Shown: positions 34,167-42,000 of the stretch, piece after piece
Position numbering within the stretch: position 1 is the stretch's first letter
Layout of the letters: the number at the start of each line of letters is the position of its first letter
Assembly (NCBI RefSeq): GCF_003703835.1
Contig: NZ_RDQR01000007.1
Coordinates: 32,052 to 96,051, forward strand
Reading direction: 5' to 3'
Length of the DNA: 64,000 nt
From: Auritidibacter ignavus
GTDB taxonomy: Bacteria; Actinomycetota; Actinomycetes; Actinomycetales; Micrococcaceae
Translations under genes and position numbers: made by a program
The notes under the pieces: generated by a model
Databases searched by the model: none
What the model was told of the DNA's origin: nothing
What the model saw: the letters and a program-made list of their open reading frames with translations, nothing else

Positions 34167-34829
34167 ATGAGCGACAACAACACTAACACCGGTGAACACC
34201 AGCCCACCACAGAAGGTGCCAGCCAGGACACGACCGGGCAACAAGAACAAGCCCAGACACAGGACACCGGGCAACACCACAACGCTGACACCGACCAAAA
34301 ACAAACCCACCCATGGGACAACCCAGACACCGCGAAAGCCGAAATTGAACGGCTACGACGCGAAAACGCCCGCGACCGCACCACCTCACGCGACAATGCG
34401 GCACAACAAGCACGCGAAGAAATCAGCCAACAAATCGGCAAAGCCCTAGGCATCATCAACGACACCGACAGTGCACCAGACCCCGCAAAACTCACCGAAC
34501 AGGTCGAACAAGCACGCAACCGGGAACGACAAGCAATCATCGAACTAGCCGTACACCGGTCAGCCATCAAACACGGGGCAGACCCGGAGGCACTCCTCGA
34601 CTCCCGGGCGTTCATCAACCAGCTAGGAGACATCGACCCGACGGGCGAAAACTTCGACGAAACCATTGAGACAACCATCGCCGACGCGGTGGACAACAAC
34701 CCCAGACTACGGTCCGCAGGCCAGGTGCCCAACCGGTCCGGCGGGGAACTCAACAACGGGCAAAAAGAAGCCCAAAAGAAAACCCCAGAACAACTAGCCG
34801 ACCTCATTAGAGGCAAAAACCGGTTCTAA
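34167..34829 (+). CDS. capsid scaffolding protein
   Basis: 220 residues, directly upstream of the coat gene: a Gln/Thr/Asp-rich disordered N-terminus, a central coiled coil (AEIERLRRENARDRTTSRDNAAQQAREEISQQIGKAL) and a C-terminal helix PEQLADLIRGKNRF that would bind coat. These are standard scaffold features; no protease gene is seen, so it may be released uncleaved. Confidence 0.85.
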   Translation: MSDNNTNTGEHQPTTEGASQDTTGQQEQAQTQDTGQHHNADTDQKQTHPWDNPDTAKAEIERLRRENARDRTTSRDNAAQQAREEISQQIGKALGIINDTDSAPDPAKLTEQVEQARNRERQAIIELAVHRSAIKHGADPEALLDSRAFINQLGDIDPTGENFDETIETTIADAVDNNPRLRSAGQVPNRSGGELNNGQKEAQKKTPEQLADLIRGKNRF

Positions 34830-34849
34830 CCACAGAAAGGAACAAGGAG

Positions 34850-35815
34850 ATGGCGAACCGACTTGTCAAAGCCGAAACCCTTGTGGACGCCGCACTCGGC
34901 CTGCTGACCAAAGAGGTCATCCTGCCGAACCTGGTGTGGCGTGACGCAGAATCCAACTACCAGGGCGCCGTTGGGCCACGTGGCGACACGGTCAAGATTC
35001 GACGCCCCGCCGAGCTCACCCCCGCCCGCGAACTGGCATGGCGTGACAGCAACCGTGAAATTGTCACCGACGACCTGGTCGAGGGCTACCACGAAGTGAA
35101 GCTGGACACCTACCTGTACAAGGCTGTCCAGTTGTTGCGTGAAGAACAAACCCTGGACATTGCCGATTTTGGTGCCCAGGTGCTCACCCCCATGGTGAAT
35201 GTTGTCGCCGAGGGCGCAGAACAGCGCATCGCCGAAACCATCCGCGAGGCCCCCTATAAGGAAACCATTACCGCCGGCACTGGTGACCGTGCCGTGTACA
35301 ACTCGCTGGTTGACGCGAACAAGTTCCTCAACCAGCACCGTGTGCCCCGTATTGGTCGTGTCGCCGTTGTTGGTTCCGAAGTGGAAGCACGCGCACTGAA
35401 GGATCCCACCCTGGTGGATGTGGACCGTTCCGGTTCAGATTCGGCACTGCGTGACGCACAGATTGGTCGCATCGCCGGCCACAACATGTACGGCTCTGAC
35501 GTGATCGACCCGAACGCCTTGTACGTGTTCCACCCGACCGCGTTCCCCGCCGTGTTCCGTGCACCCAACCCTGCACGGTCGGTGCCATTCTCCTCGTCTG
35601 CTGTCAGTGCAGGCGTGGCCATGACCTATTGGGAGTCCTTGGACTCACGGAACGACTCGGACCGCGCATTCCTTGGCACTTTCTTGGGTGTCAACCATAT
35701 CGAGGATTTGGCCGACCCGACCGACCCGACCGGTGATACCGAGTTTGTGCGTGGTGTGAAGATCGTGTTTGACGATGACACCACCCCTGACACCACCCCT
35801 GATGTGGCACCGTAA
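34850..35815 (+). CDS. major capsid protein
   Basis: 321 residues. ANRLVKAETLVDAALGLLTKEVILPNLVWRDAESNYQGAVGDTVKIRRP-type start and the body (LYKAVQLLREEQTLDIADFGAQVLTPMVNVVAEGAEQRIAETI; YVFHPTAFPAVFRAP) fit the P22-coat-like branch of HK97-fold proteins. Codons here are less skewed than in the neighbouring genes, consistent with high expression. The C-terminal tail is acidic and Thr/Pro-rich (DDDTTPDTTPDVAP). Confidence 0.92.
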   Translation: MANRLVKAETLVDAALGLLTKEVILPNLVWRDAESNYQGAVGPRGDTVKIRRPAELTPARELAWRDSNREIVTDDLVEGYHEVKLDTYLYKAVQLLREEQTLDIADFGAQVLTPMVNVVAEGAEQRIAETIREAPYKETITAGTGDRAVYNSLVDANKFLNQHRVPRIGRVAVVGSEVEARALKDPTLVDVDRSGSDSALRDAQIGRIAGHNMYGSDVIDPNALYVFHPTAFPAVFRAPNPARSVPFSSSAVSAGVAMTYWESLDSRNDSDRAFLGTFLGVNHIEDLADPTDPTGDTEFVRGVKIVFDDDTTPDTTPDVAP

Positions 35816-35832
35816 CCGCAGGAGGTCAAATT

Positions 35833-36000
35833 ATGGCTTGGAAGCACAAAGTGCCATCGTTCAAGACCGGTGAACCGGGTTTCACTGACAAACTAAACCG
35901 GTTAGCGGACGCGGTCCGCGAAACCCGGGCAACCATTGATGCGCACAACAAGGCTGGCGGGTCCACGTCCGGGCGATCCACCAGCGAAACAAACAGTTAG
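35833..36000 (+). CDS. small head-region protein, 55 residues
   Basis: ATG 35833 follows GGAGGTCAAATT. The product begins MAWKHKVPSFKTGEPGFTDK and has a helix LNRLADAVRETRATIDAHNK and a Ser/Thr/Gly tail. A tiny gene at this point is common in actinophages; function unknown. Confidence 0.65.
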   Translation: MAWKHKVPSFKTGEPGFTDKLNRLADAVRETRATIDAHNKAGGSTSGRSTSETNS

Positions 36001-36003
36001 TAG

Positions 36004-36399
36004 GTGACGGTAACCGTGGTGAGAGTGTACGCGACACCAGGTGACCTGCCAGCAGATTTGGCGGGCCTACCTGACGTGCAGGACCGTATCGTTGAAGCCT
36101 CCCTGGTGGTGGCAGAACTCACCCGGTCAGCCGTCTACCAAACCACCAGCGACGGACACCCAGCCAATCGTGACGTGGCGGAAACGTTCAAGCAGGCAAC
36201 CATCATGCAGGTGGCGTGGTCTGACGAAGTTACCGGCGGGGCCGGCGACTACACGAACACACCATCACAGCTTGGTTCACTCAAGTTCGACGCCACCGGA
36301 CCAGCCACCACTGGGGCGCCAGAAAAAGTGAACCCGAACGTGGTACGACTACTCAAACTGGAAGGACTCATCAACCCGACAGTTGGTGGTGCCACGTGA
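36004..36399 (+). CDS. head-tail connector (adaptor)
   Basis: 131 residues, helical, with VYATPGDLPADLAGLPDVQDRIVEASLVVAELTR at the start, like gp6/gp15-type adaptor proteins that sit under the portal. Start codon uncertain: several GTGs (36004, 36016, 36019) are available. The stop overlaps the next GTG start by 4 bp. Confidence 0.78.
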   Translation: MTVTVVRVYATPGDLPADLAGLPDVQDRIVEASLVVAELTRSAVYQTTSDGHPANRDVAETFKQATIMQVAWSDEVTGGAGDYTNTPSQLGSLKFDATGPATTGAPEKVNPNVVRLLKLEGLINPTVGGAT

Positions 36400-36725
36400 G
36401 AACACCACGCATCCCAGGGCGCCTACTCCCCCACACGATTGTGGTCGAACCACACTTGGGGGCTGGCGCGTACGGCGACCGGTGGGGCGAACCAGTGCAC
36501 CGGCCAAGATGCCTAGTCGAAGGTGGCACACACCTAGTCACTAACCGTTCCGGCACCGAACAAGTGGCATCCACCACCGTATACACTGAGCCTGCAAACA
36601 TCCCGGCAGGGTCAATGGTCACCACCCACCCGGGCACCACTTTCGAGAAACGGTCCCGGGTCATCACCGTAGACCACTACGACCACCCGGGCGGGCTATC
36701 CCACATGGTGCTACACCTCGAATAA
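36396..36725 (+). CDS. head-tail stopper / head closure protein
   Basis: 109 residues, beta-rich: LLPHTIVVEPHLGAGAYGDRWGEPVHRPRCLVEGG and FEKRSRVITVDHYDHPGGLSHMVLHLE. Second in the four-gene connector set, matching the usual order adaptor-stopper-tail completion-tail terminator. Function assigned by fold-like pattern and position. Confidence 0.75.
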   Translation: MRTPRIPGRLLPHTIVVEPHLGAGAYGDRWGEPVHRPRCLVEGGTHLVTNRSGTEQVASTTVYTEPANIPAGSMVTTHPGTTFEKRSRVITVDHYDHPGGLSHMVLHLE

Positions 36726-36749
36726 CAGCCAACACAACAGGGGCGAAAC

Positions 36750-37088
36750 GTGAGCGACTTTTCATGGAATGGCAGGGCCATCAATTCAGCCATCGAAGAC
36801 GCATCAGCCCGTGGGCTAAACAATGCTGCAGAACATTTGCGGGCCACCACGGTCCCACTCACCCCGTTAGACACCAGCAGGCTACGCGGGTCACTGGTCG
36901 TCAACGAGGCGACACCTAACAGCCTGGTGGCTTCAGTGTCCACCAACCTGCCGTACGCGGTACGACAGCACGAGGAACTGGGCTACCACCACCGGGACGG
37001 TCAAGCAAAATACCTGGAAACAGGGGCGAACATGACACGTACCGTGATGGGCCAAATCATCAGGGACGCGACAAAGAAAGCGCGATAA
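36750..37088 (+). CDS. HK97 gp10-like tail completion protein
   Basis: 112 residues. The pattern ARGLNNAAEHLRATTVPLTPLDTSRLRGSLVVN ... TNLPYAVRQHEELGYHHRDGQAKYLE is the HK97 gp10 family signature (PxDTGxLRxSxx, YAxxxHe). It helps join tail to head. Confidence 0.85.
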   Translation: MSDFSWNGRAINSAIEDASARGLNNAAEHLRATTVPLTPLDTSRLRGSLVVNEATPNSLVASVSTNLPYAVRQHEELGYHHRDGQAKYLETGANMTRTVMGQIIRDATKKAR

Positions 37089-37090
37089 CA

Positions 37091-37528
37091 GTGAACACGG
37101 GACCGATCCGCGACAGTATCACCCTCGAAACAACCGCAGGTTTCATTGCCCTCATGGTAGAAGCCGGTGTGGGCACCTGGAACGAAGACGGAATCTATCA
37201 GCCAGACGACTGGGGCATCGTGGTGGGCAGGCTCCCCCACACCCCCGCGAAACTGATCGGCGTCACCCCCTACGTGTCCAGGGTGGACGCACAACCCCGC
37301 GTTGACGAACGAGCCATCCAGGTCAGATACCGGTCAGCCAGCCCAGATCCGCGCCCGCTAATCATCCTCGTGGACAGGCTCCACGACCACATTCACGGGC
37401 TATCCAACATCAACCTAGGAGGCCATCATGTGCCGTTGATCTGGCGCCACTCGCTGGCAGACCTAGGCGCAGACCAGAACAACCAGTACGAGATCACCGA
37501 CAACTACTATTTCTACCTCGACAAATAA
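37091..37528 (+). CDS. tail terminator-like protein
   Basis: 145 residues, read from GTG. The sequence IIVVGRLPHTPAKLIGVTPY-like core, PLIILVDRLHDHIHGL and QNNQYEITDNYYFYLDK at the end resemble minor capsid/tail terminator proteins that cap the tail tube. It lies immediately before the major tail protein gene. Confidence 0.75.
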   Translation: MNTGPIRDSITLETTAGFIALMVEAGVGTWNEDGIYQPDDWGIVVGRLPHTPAKLIGVTPYVSRVDAQPRVDERAIQVRYRSASPDPRPLIILVDRLHDHIHGLSNINLGGHHVPLIWRHSLADLGADQNNQYEITDNYYFYLDK

Positions 37529-37558
37529 ACCCCTTCACGTCTGAAAGGATGAACGATC

Positions 37559-38056
37559 ATGGCAGAAAACGTGCTAGCCTCCAAACTGGCCCGCGACTAC
37601 GCGGTCGAAGTGCGACCCCTGAACGGGGCACAAGAATTCGTGCGCGTCCGCGGAATCAACAACCTGACCCCAGGGTTCGAACCGAACTTTGAAGACACCA
37701 CCGACTACGACAACGACGGGTGGACCTCCCAAGAAAAAACCATGCAAGGCTGGTCCCTCCAGCTGGGGATGATCTCCAAAATGGACACCGAATCGAACGC
37801 CCTAGACAAGGGCCAGCAGGTGTTACAGGACGCCCACGACAAATTCGGTTCCGACTCCATGGTCGAATGCCGGTGGTATGAGCGTGACGGTGGTGACGAA
37901 GCCTACGAAGGTGTCGCCACCGTCCAGTGGGAGCCACAGGGTGGTTCCGCAACCGACCTGCGCACCGTGAACGTCACACTCCAAGGTAACGGCGGTCGCC
38001 GGCACATCGACAACCCGGCCAAGAACACCGGCCAAACGGGGGAAATGGGGGAATAG
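37559..38056 (+). CDS. major tail protein
   Basis: 165 residues. VRGINNLTPGFEPNFEDTTDYDNDGWTSQEKTMQGWSLQLGMISK and FGSDSMVECRWYERDG...YEGVATVQWEPQGG are typical of the actinophage tail-tube fold. The gene ends in two G5 runs right before its stop codon, and the -1 frame stays open beyond it (see the extension entry). A T-tailed terminator follows. Confidence 0.92.
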   Translation: MAENVLASKLARDYAVEVRPLNGAQEFVRVRGINNLTPGFEPNFEDTTDYDNDGWTSQEKTMQGWSLQLGMISKMDTESNALDKGQQVLQDAHDKFGSDSMVECRWYERDGGDEAYEGVATVQWEPQGGSATDLRTVNVTLQGNGGRRHIDNPAKNTGQTGEMGE

Positions 38057-38169
38057 TAGCCCCTCCTGAACCTGAGACGCCGGAACCAGAATCGGGACCG
38101 GTTTCAGAAGGGGACACCACACCCGACACAGAAACACTAGAACCCGACAACGAGACCACAACCGAATAA
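38038..38169 (+). CDS. candidate -1 frameshift extension of the major tail protein
   Basis: In the -1 frame the reading is open from 37990 to the TAA at 38167, with no ATG, GTG or TTG, so it can only be reached by shifting. G5 runs at 38038-38042 and 38047-38051, the second just before the 0-frame stop, are plausible slip points. The product would gain about 40 residues, rich in Pro, Glu and Thr (VAPPEPETPEPESG...). Tail proteins with frameshift extensions are known in other siphophages; the signal here is not a standard heptamer. Confidence 0.55.
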   Translation, partial: GGNGGIVAPPEPETPEPESGPVSEGDTTPDTETLEPDNETTTE

Positions 38170-38175
38170 CCAGCC

Positions 38176-38197
38176 AGGCCCACAGGGGCCTTTTTTT
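38176..38197 (+). terminator. intrinsic terminator behind the major tail protein
   Basis: AGGCCC-ACAG-GGGCCT followed by T7, a compact canonical terminator. It lies seven bases after the frameshift-extension stop codon and before the chaperone gene, so it probably lowers tail chaperone and tape measure mRNA relative to head and tube mRNA. Confidence 0.88.
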
Positions 38198-38202
38198 ATG
38201 CC

Positions 38203-38265
38203 GGTGCAGGGGCCAGCCTGCGGGGGCGTGGTGGCCCGCAAAAAACAGGGGCCGGCCCCTGCACC
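38203..38265 (+). promoter_or_regulatory. large inverted-repeat structure ahead of the tail chaperone gene
   Basis: GGTGCAGGGGCC at 38203-38214 is perfectly complementary to GGCCCCTGCACC at 38254-38265. Inside lie GCGGG...CCCGC and, overlapping the right arm, the 16-bp palindrome CAGGGGCCGGCCCCTG. The folded RNA would end 22 bases before the chaperone start codon. It could act as a second terminator, an mRNA stabiliser or a translational control; none is proven. Confidence 0.55.
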
Positions 38266-38287
38266 CTCCACCACGAAAGGAACCACC

Positions 38288-38893
38288 ATGAGCTTCGAAG
38301 ACTTCAAAGCGTTCAACGAAAACATCACCGTCCGTGTGCCCACCAGGGACGGCGACCTCAAAAAATACACAATCCCCCCACTGGACGCTAAAACCGGGAT
38401 CGAACTACGCCTCTTCCAGTCACGTGTCAACGAGATCGTCACCATCAGCCAACGCAACGAACAAAAAATCAAAGACACCAAAGACGGGGAAACACCAGAC
38501 CTCGAAGAACTCCCCGACTACGAATTCACCGATGACAACTCCCCCACACCACAAAAAATATTGGGCGAAAAACTCCACCAACAACTCCTCGACGACGGGG
38601 TCACCGCCGAAGCCGTCCAACTCATGACCGACACCGCGTTCTGGGACTTCCTCGCAGGCAGAGAAGCCGCCGAAGCCTACTGGAACTCAGGTGGTGACCC
38701 AAAAGTGTTAGCGAGGGCGACACCGGCGGGGTCGATGCCCTCCACCACAAATACGGGCGAGGAGAATACGACCCAGAAACAGGCCTCTACGAGTGGTACG
38801 AAATCCCGGAAGAAGACTACGACCGGGAGCACGAAAAAGGGCCAGAAACGACAATCGACTACCAGCAAATCATCGGCCAATGGAAACTCCTAG
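38288..38893 (+). CDS. tail assembly chaperone (G, short form)
   Basis: 201 residues; ATG 38288 follows GAAAGGAACC. The first 140 residues (VRVPTRDGDLKKYTIPPLDAKTGIELRLFQSRVNEI ... LMTDTAFWDFLAGREAAEAYWNSGGDP) are the actinophage G-chaperone type. After the slippery site the 0-frame tail becomes Thr/Lys/Ser-rich (KSRKKTTTGSTKKGQKRQ), probably unselected or a simple tail. It binds the tape measure during tail assembly. Confidence 0.85.
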   Translation: MSFEDFKAFNENITVRVPTRDGDLKKYTIPPLDAKTGIELRLFQSRVNEIVTISQRNEQKIKDTKDGETPDLEELPDYEFTDDNSPTPQKILGEKLHQQLLDDGVTAEAVQLMTDTAFWDFLAGREAAEAYWNSGGDPKVLARATPAGSMPSTTNTGEENTTQKQASTSGTKSRKKTTTGSTKKGQKRQSTTSKSSANGNS

Positions 38894-39054
38894 AAGCAGC
38901 CTTCCATGACGTGTACCAGGTGGATTTAGAAGACACCATGCACACCAAAACATGGCGATGGTTCTCAACCCGCGTCAACTACTTGCTAGCCGGCGACAAC
39001 CCGCTAGCAAGAACACTCAACCCACAAACCCGGTCACGAAACATCACCGGATGA
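38288..39054 (+). CDS. tail assembly chaperone G-T fusion by -1 frameshift
   Basis: At 38698-38704 lies CCCAAAA, in frame as C-CCA-AAA, a perfect X-XXY-YYZ slippery heptamer. A -1 shift there joins the G part to an open frame that runs to TGA 39052 and encodes YGRGEYDPETGLYEWYEIPE ... IIGQWKLLEAAFHDVYQVDL ... TRVNYLLAGDNPLAR, the typical T part. The T part has no start codon of its own. The G/GT ratio is known to matter for tails in lambda-like phages. Expressed product: 38288-38704 then 38704-39054. Confidence 0.85.
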
Positions 39055-39088
39055 CCACAACACCAATAACCCCCCAGGAGGTTACAGC

Positions 39089-42000
39089 ATGGCATTAACC
39101 GCCGCCGAACTTGTCGCCTACCTGCGGATGGATAAAACCGACTTTGACAGCAAACTCGGGTCGGCTGAAAAAAACATGCGCACAACGTCCGGAAAATTCC
39201 GTGACTGGGCTAAAGACATGGGCGGGGCCATGGCCGGCACCCTCACCGTGGCAGGCACCGCCGCAGGTGCGCTAGCGGTCGCCGTCGGAAAAACCGGTGT
39301 CGAATATAACGGCATGCAACAAGCATCCCGGGCCGCATTGGACACCATCATGGGCGGGGCCGAAAAAGCGAACGCCCAAATGGACAAACTCGACGAGTTC
39401 GCCCGAAACTCGCCGTTCGCCAAAGACGTGTTCATCAACGCCCAACAACAGTTGCTGGGGTTCGGTGTCGAAGCTGATAAGGTCATTCCGGCCCTGGAAT
39501 CCATCCAGGACTCAGTCGCCGCAGTTGGTGGATCAAATGAGGACATCGCCAGCATCACCGACACCTTGTCGAAAATGCAAGGCCAAGGCAAACTCACCGG
39601 CGAAACCCTTAACCGGTTGGGTGAATACGGTATCGACGCGGCCACCATCCTGGGTGAACAGATGGGAAAAACCGGTGAAGAGATCCGCGCCATGGCCTCC
39701 AAACCAGGCGGAATCCCAGTAGATAAAGTGTGGGACCCGCTCGTTGAAGGGCTAACGGACCGGTTCGGTGGTGCCGCCGCGAATGTGAAAAACACGTGGG
39801 CTGGAGCCATCGACCGAATAAAAGCAGCAACCCGCGACATTGGTTCAGAGGTCGCTAAACCACTGGTTGACCCTAAGGGTGGCGGGTATGCGGTCACCTG
39901 GGCTAACCAGTTCGCGGACGTGCTACGTGCGGTACAACGCCAGGTTGAGCCGTTGACTAGCCTCATGGAGGGACGATTCCAGGGCGCTATCGGTAAAGTG
40001 TCCGAGGTTCTCCTTGACGCCAGGGACGCAATCGACAGTATCACTGTTGACGACCTGAACAACGGCCTGGAAACACTGGGGAGGCATGCGCCAGCAATCG
40101 CCGGTGTGGGCACCGCCATCACCCTGATGGCGTCAAAAAACATTCCCATCATTGGCGGGTTAGCGTCAGCGCTTGGCCCCATCCCTGGGGCGTTGATCGC
40201 GGCCGCCACTGCGTCACCGGAGGCTCGGGACGCGCTCGGCCAACTGTTCGAAGCGGTCGCACCACTGGGCGACACCCTGCTGAACCTGGCCGGCATACTG
40301 TCTGATAATTTCACGACAGCTATCGGTATCGCCGCCGACGTTCTGGGTGTGGGCGTGTCAGCTGTGAAACCGTTGATTGACGCGTTCACTGCTTTACCTG
40401 AGCCGGTGCAGAATAGTGTGATCTGGTTGGGCGCCCTGGTGGCTTTGCGTGGCAAGGTTGAGGCGTTTGGTGTGCTGATGGGTCGCACCGGGCGGGCGGT
40501 CCGTGATGGTTCTGTGGTCGCAGTCGATGGTGTGCGCGGTATTTTTGACGTTTTCCGTGGCTGGCGTGGCGCTTTCGACCAGGCCTATTCTGACACTGGG
40601 CGTTTCCGGTCAGGTTTGTCTGAGATGGCCGGCCAGGTGGGGCGGGACGCTAAATCTGGGTTGCGTGGCGTATTCGGTGGCGTCATGTCCCTATTGGGTG
40701 GCCCGTGGGGTGTTGCCCTCGGTGCGGCAGGTATTGCCCTCACCTTGTGGTCGCAGAAGAATCAGGAAGCTAAACAGCGTCAGGAAGAGTTCAAAGCCTC
40801 CCTGGATGAAACTACTGGCGCGTTGACTGAACAGTCCACGGCGCTTATTTACGAGAACGTGTCAGCAAACGAACGTGCCATGGACGCGTTAGAAGCGTAC
40901 GGGCTCACCGTCCAAGACGTCATACCCTACATTGAGGGGCAGGCCGGCGCTGAAGCGGAACTGAAAAGCCGGGTCGAAGACCTCATGAAAGCCCGGTGGG
41001 AAGAACAAGGGCTTACCGAGAAAGAAATCGAACGCCGGTTCGAACAAGCCGGCGGTGTTGAAGCAGTCCTTGGGCCACTCGAAAAATATAAGGAAGAGAC
41101 CCGCGAAGCCACCGAAGCTAAACGTGACGAACTAGACGCACAACAGGCGGCGGCCGAATCGTTAGACGAAACCGAGCGTGCACTGGATCGTTATTCGGAG
41201 CAGATGGCGATCGTCAATGATGAAACCAAAACGGGGACTGATCGTGCGCGTGCTCTGAAAGAAGCAATTGATGAGCTGTCCGGGGTGGAGCTGTCCGCGG
41301 ATGAGATCCGACGTCAAACTGAGACATCCACCCGCAATATCACGGAACAGTTGAAAGCGTATGTTGATGCCACGAACGAGCAGGGTGAAGCTCTGGTCAA
41401 CCTCAAGGAAGGTCAACTCGCATACAACGATGAAGGCGACCGGCTCAACGAACTGTTAGTACGTCACGAAGAGCTGGCCAGAGAATCAGCGATCGCCGCC
41501 TACGACAAAGCTGGTGGGGACCAGAACGCGAAGGAAGCGGCGGAAGCGGCTGCGGACGCTTATGCGAAGCAACGTGACAAGCTTGAAGAGCAGATGATTC
41601 AGGCCGGTTTCTCACGTGAAGAAGTGGAGAAACTCACGGACAAACTGTTCGCTGTGCCGTCCGATGTTCAGTATCACCTCACTGATGGTGGGAGTATTGA
41701 CGTTCAGGATGCGAAACTGTATTCGCTGGCGAAGCGTATTGATGCGACCCCGGATAAGACGATCACGATTGATGAACCGAAGTCGCCGGGCATTATTCAA
41801 CGTCTCAAGGCTCTTGGGTACAAGGTTGATACTCTGCCGGATGGAAAAATCCGGATTACCGAGACAGGTTCGGCCAGTGTTGAAAATACCCTCGACTACC
41901 TGACTAAGGATCGGACGGTCGATATTAAATATCGGCCGGTGATTGATGGCGAGATTCCTTTCGCCCCAGGTGTGAAGAAAACCCGGCGTGGTGGTCCTCT

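Noticed and set aside
39118..40488. 456-codon minus-strand frame opposite the tape measure N-terminus
   Set aside because: Antisense shadow of a high-GC gene; composition is Ser/Pro/Ala-rich without domain signal.
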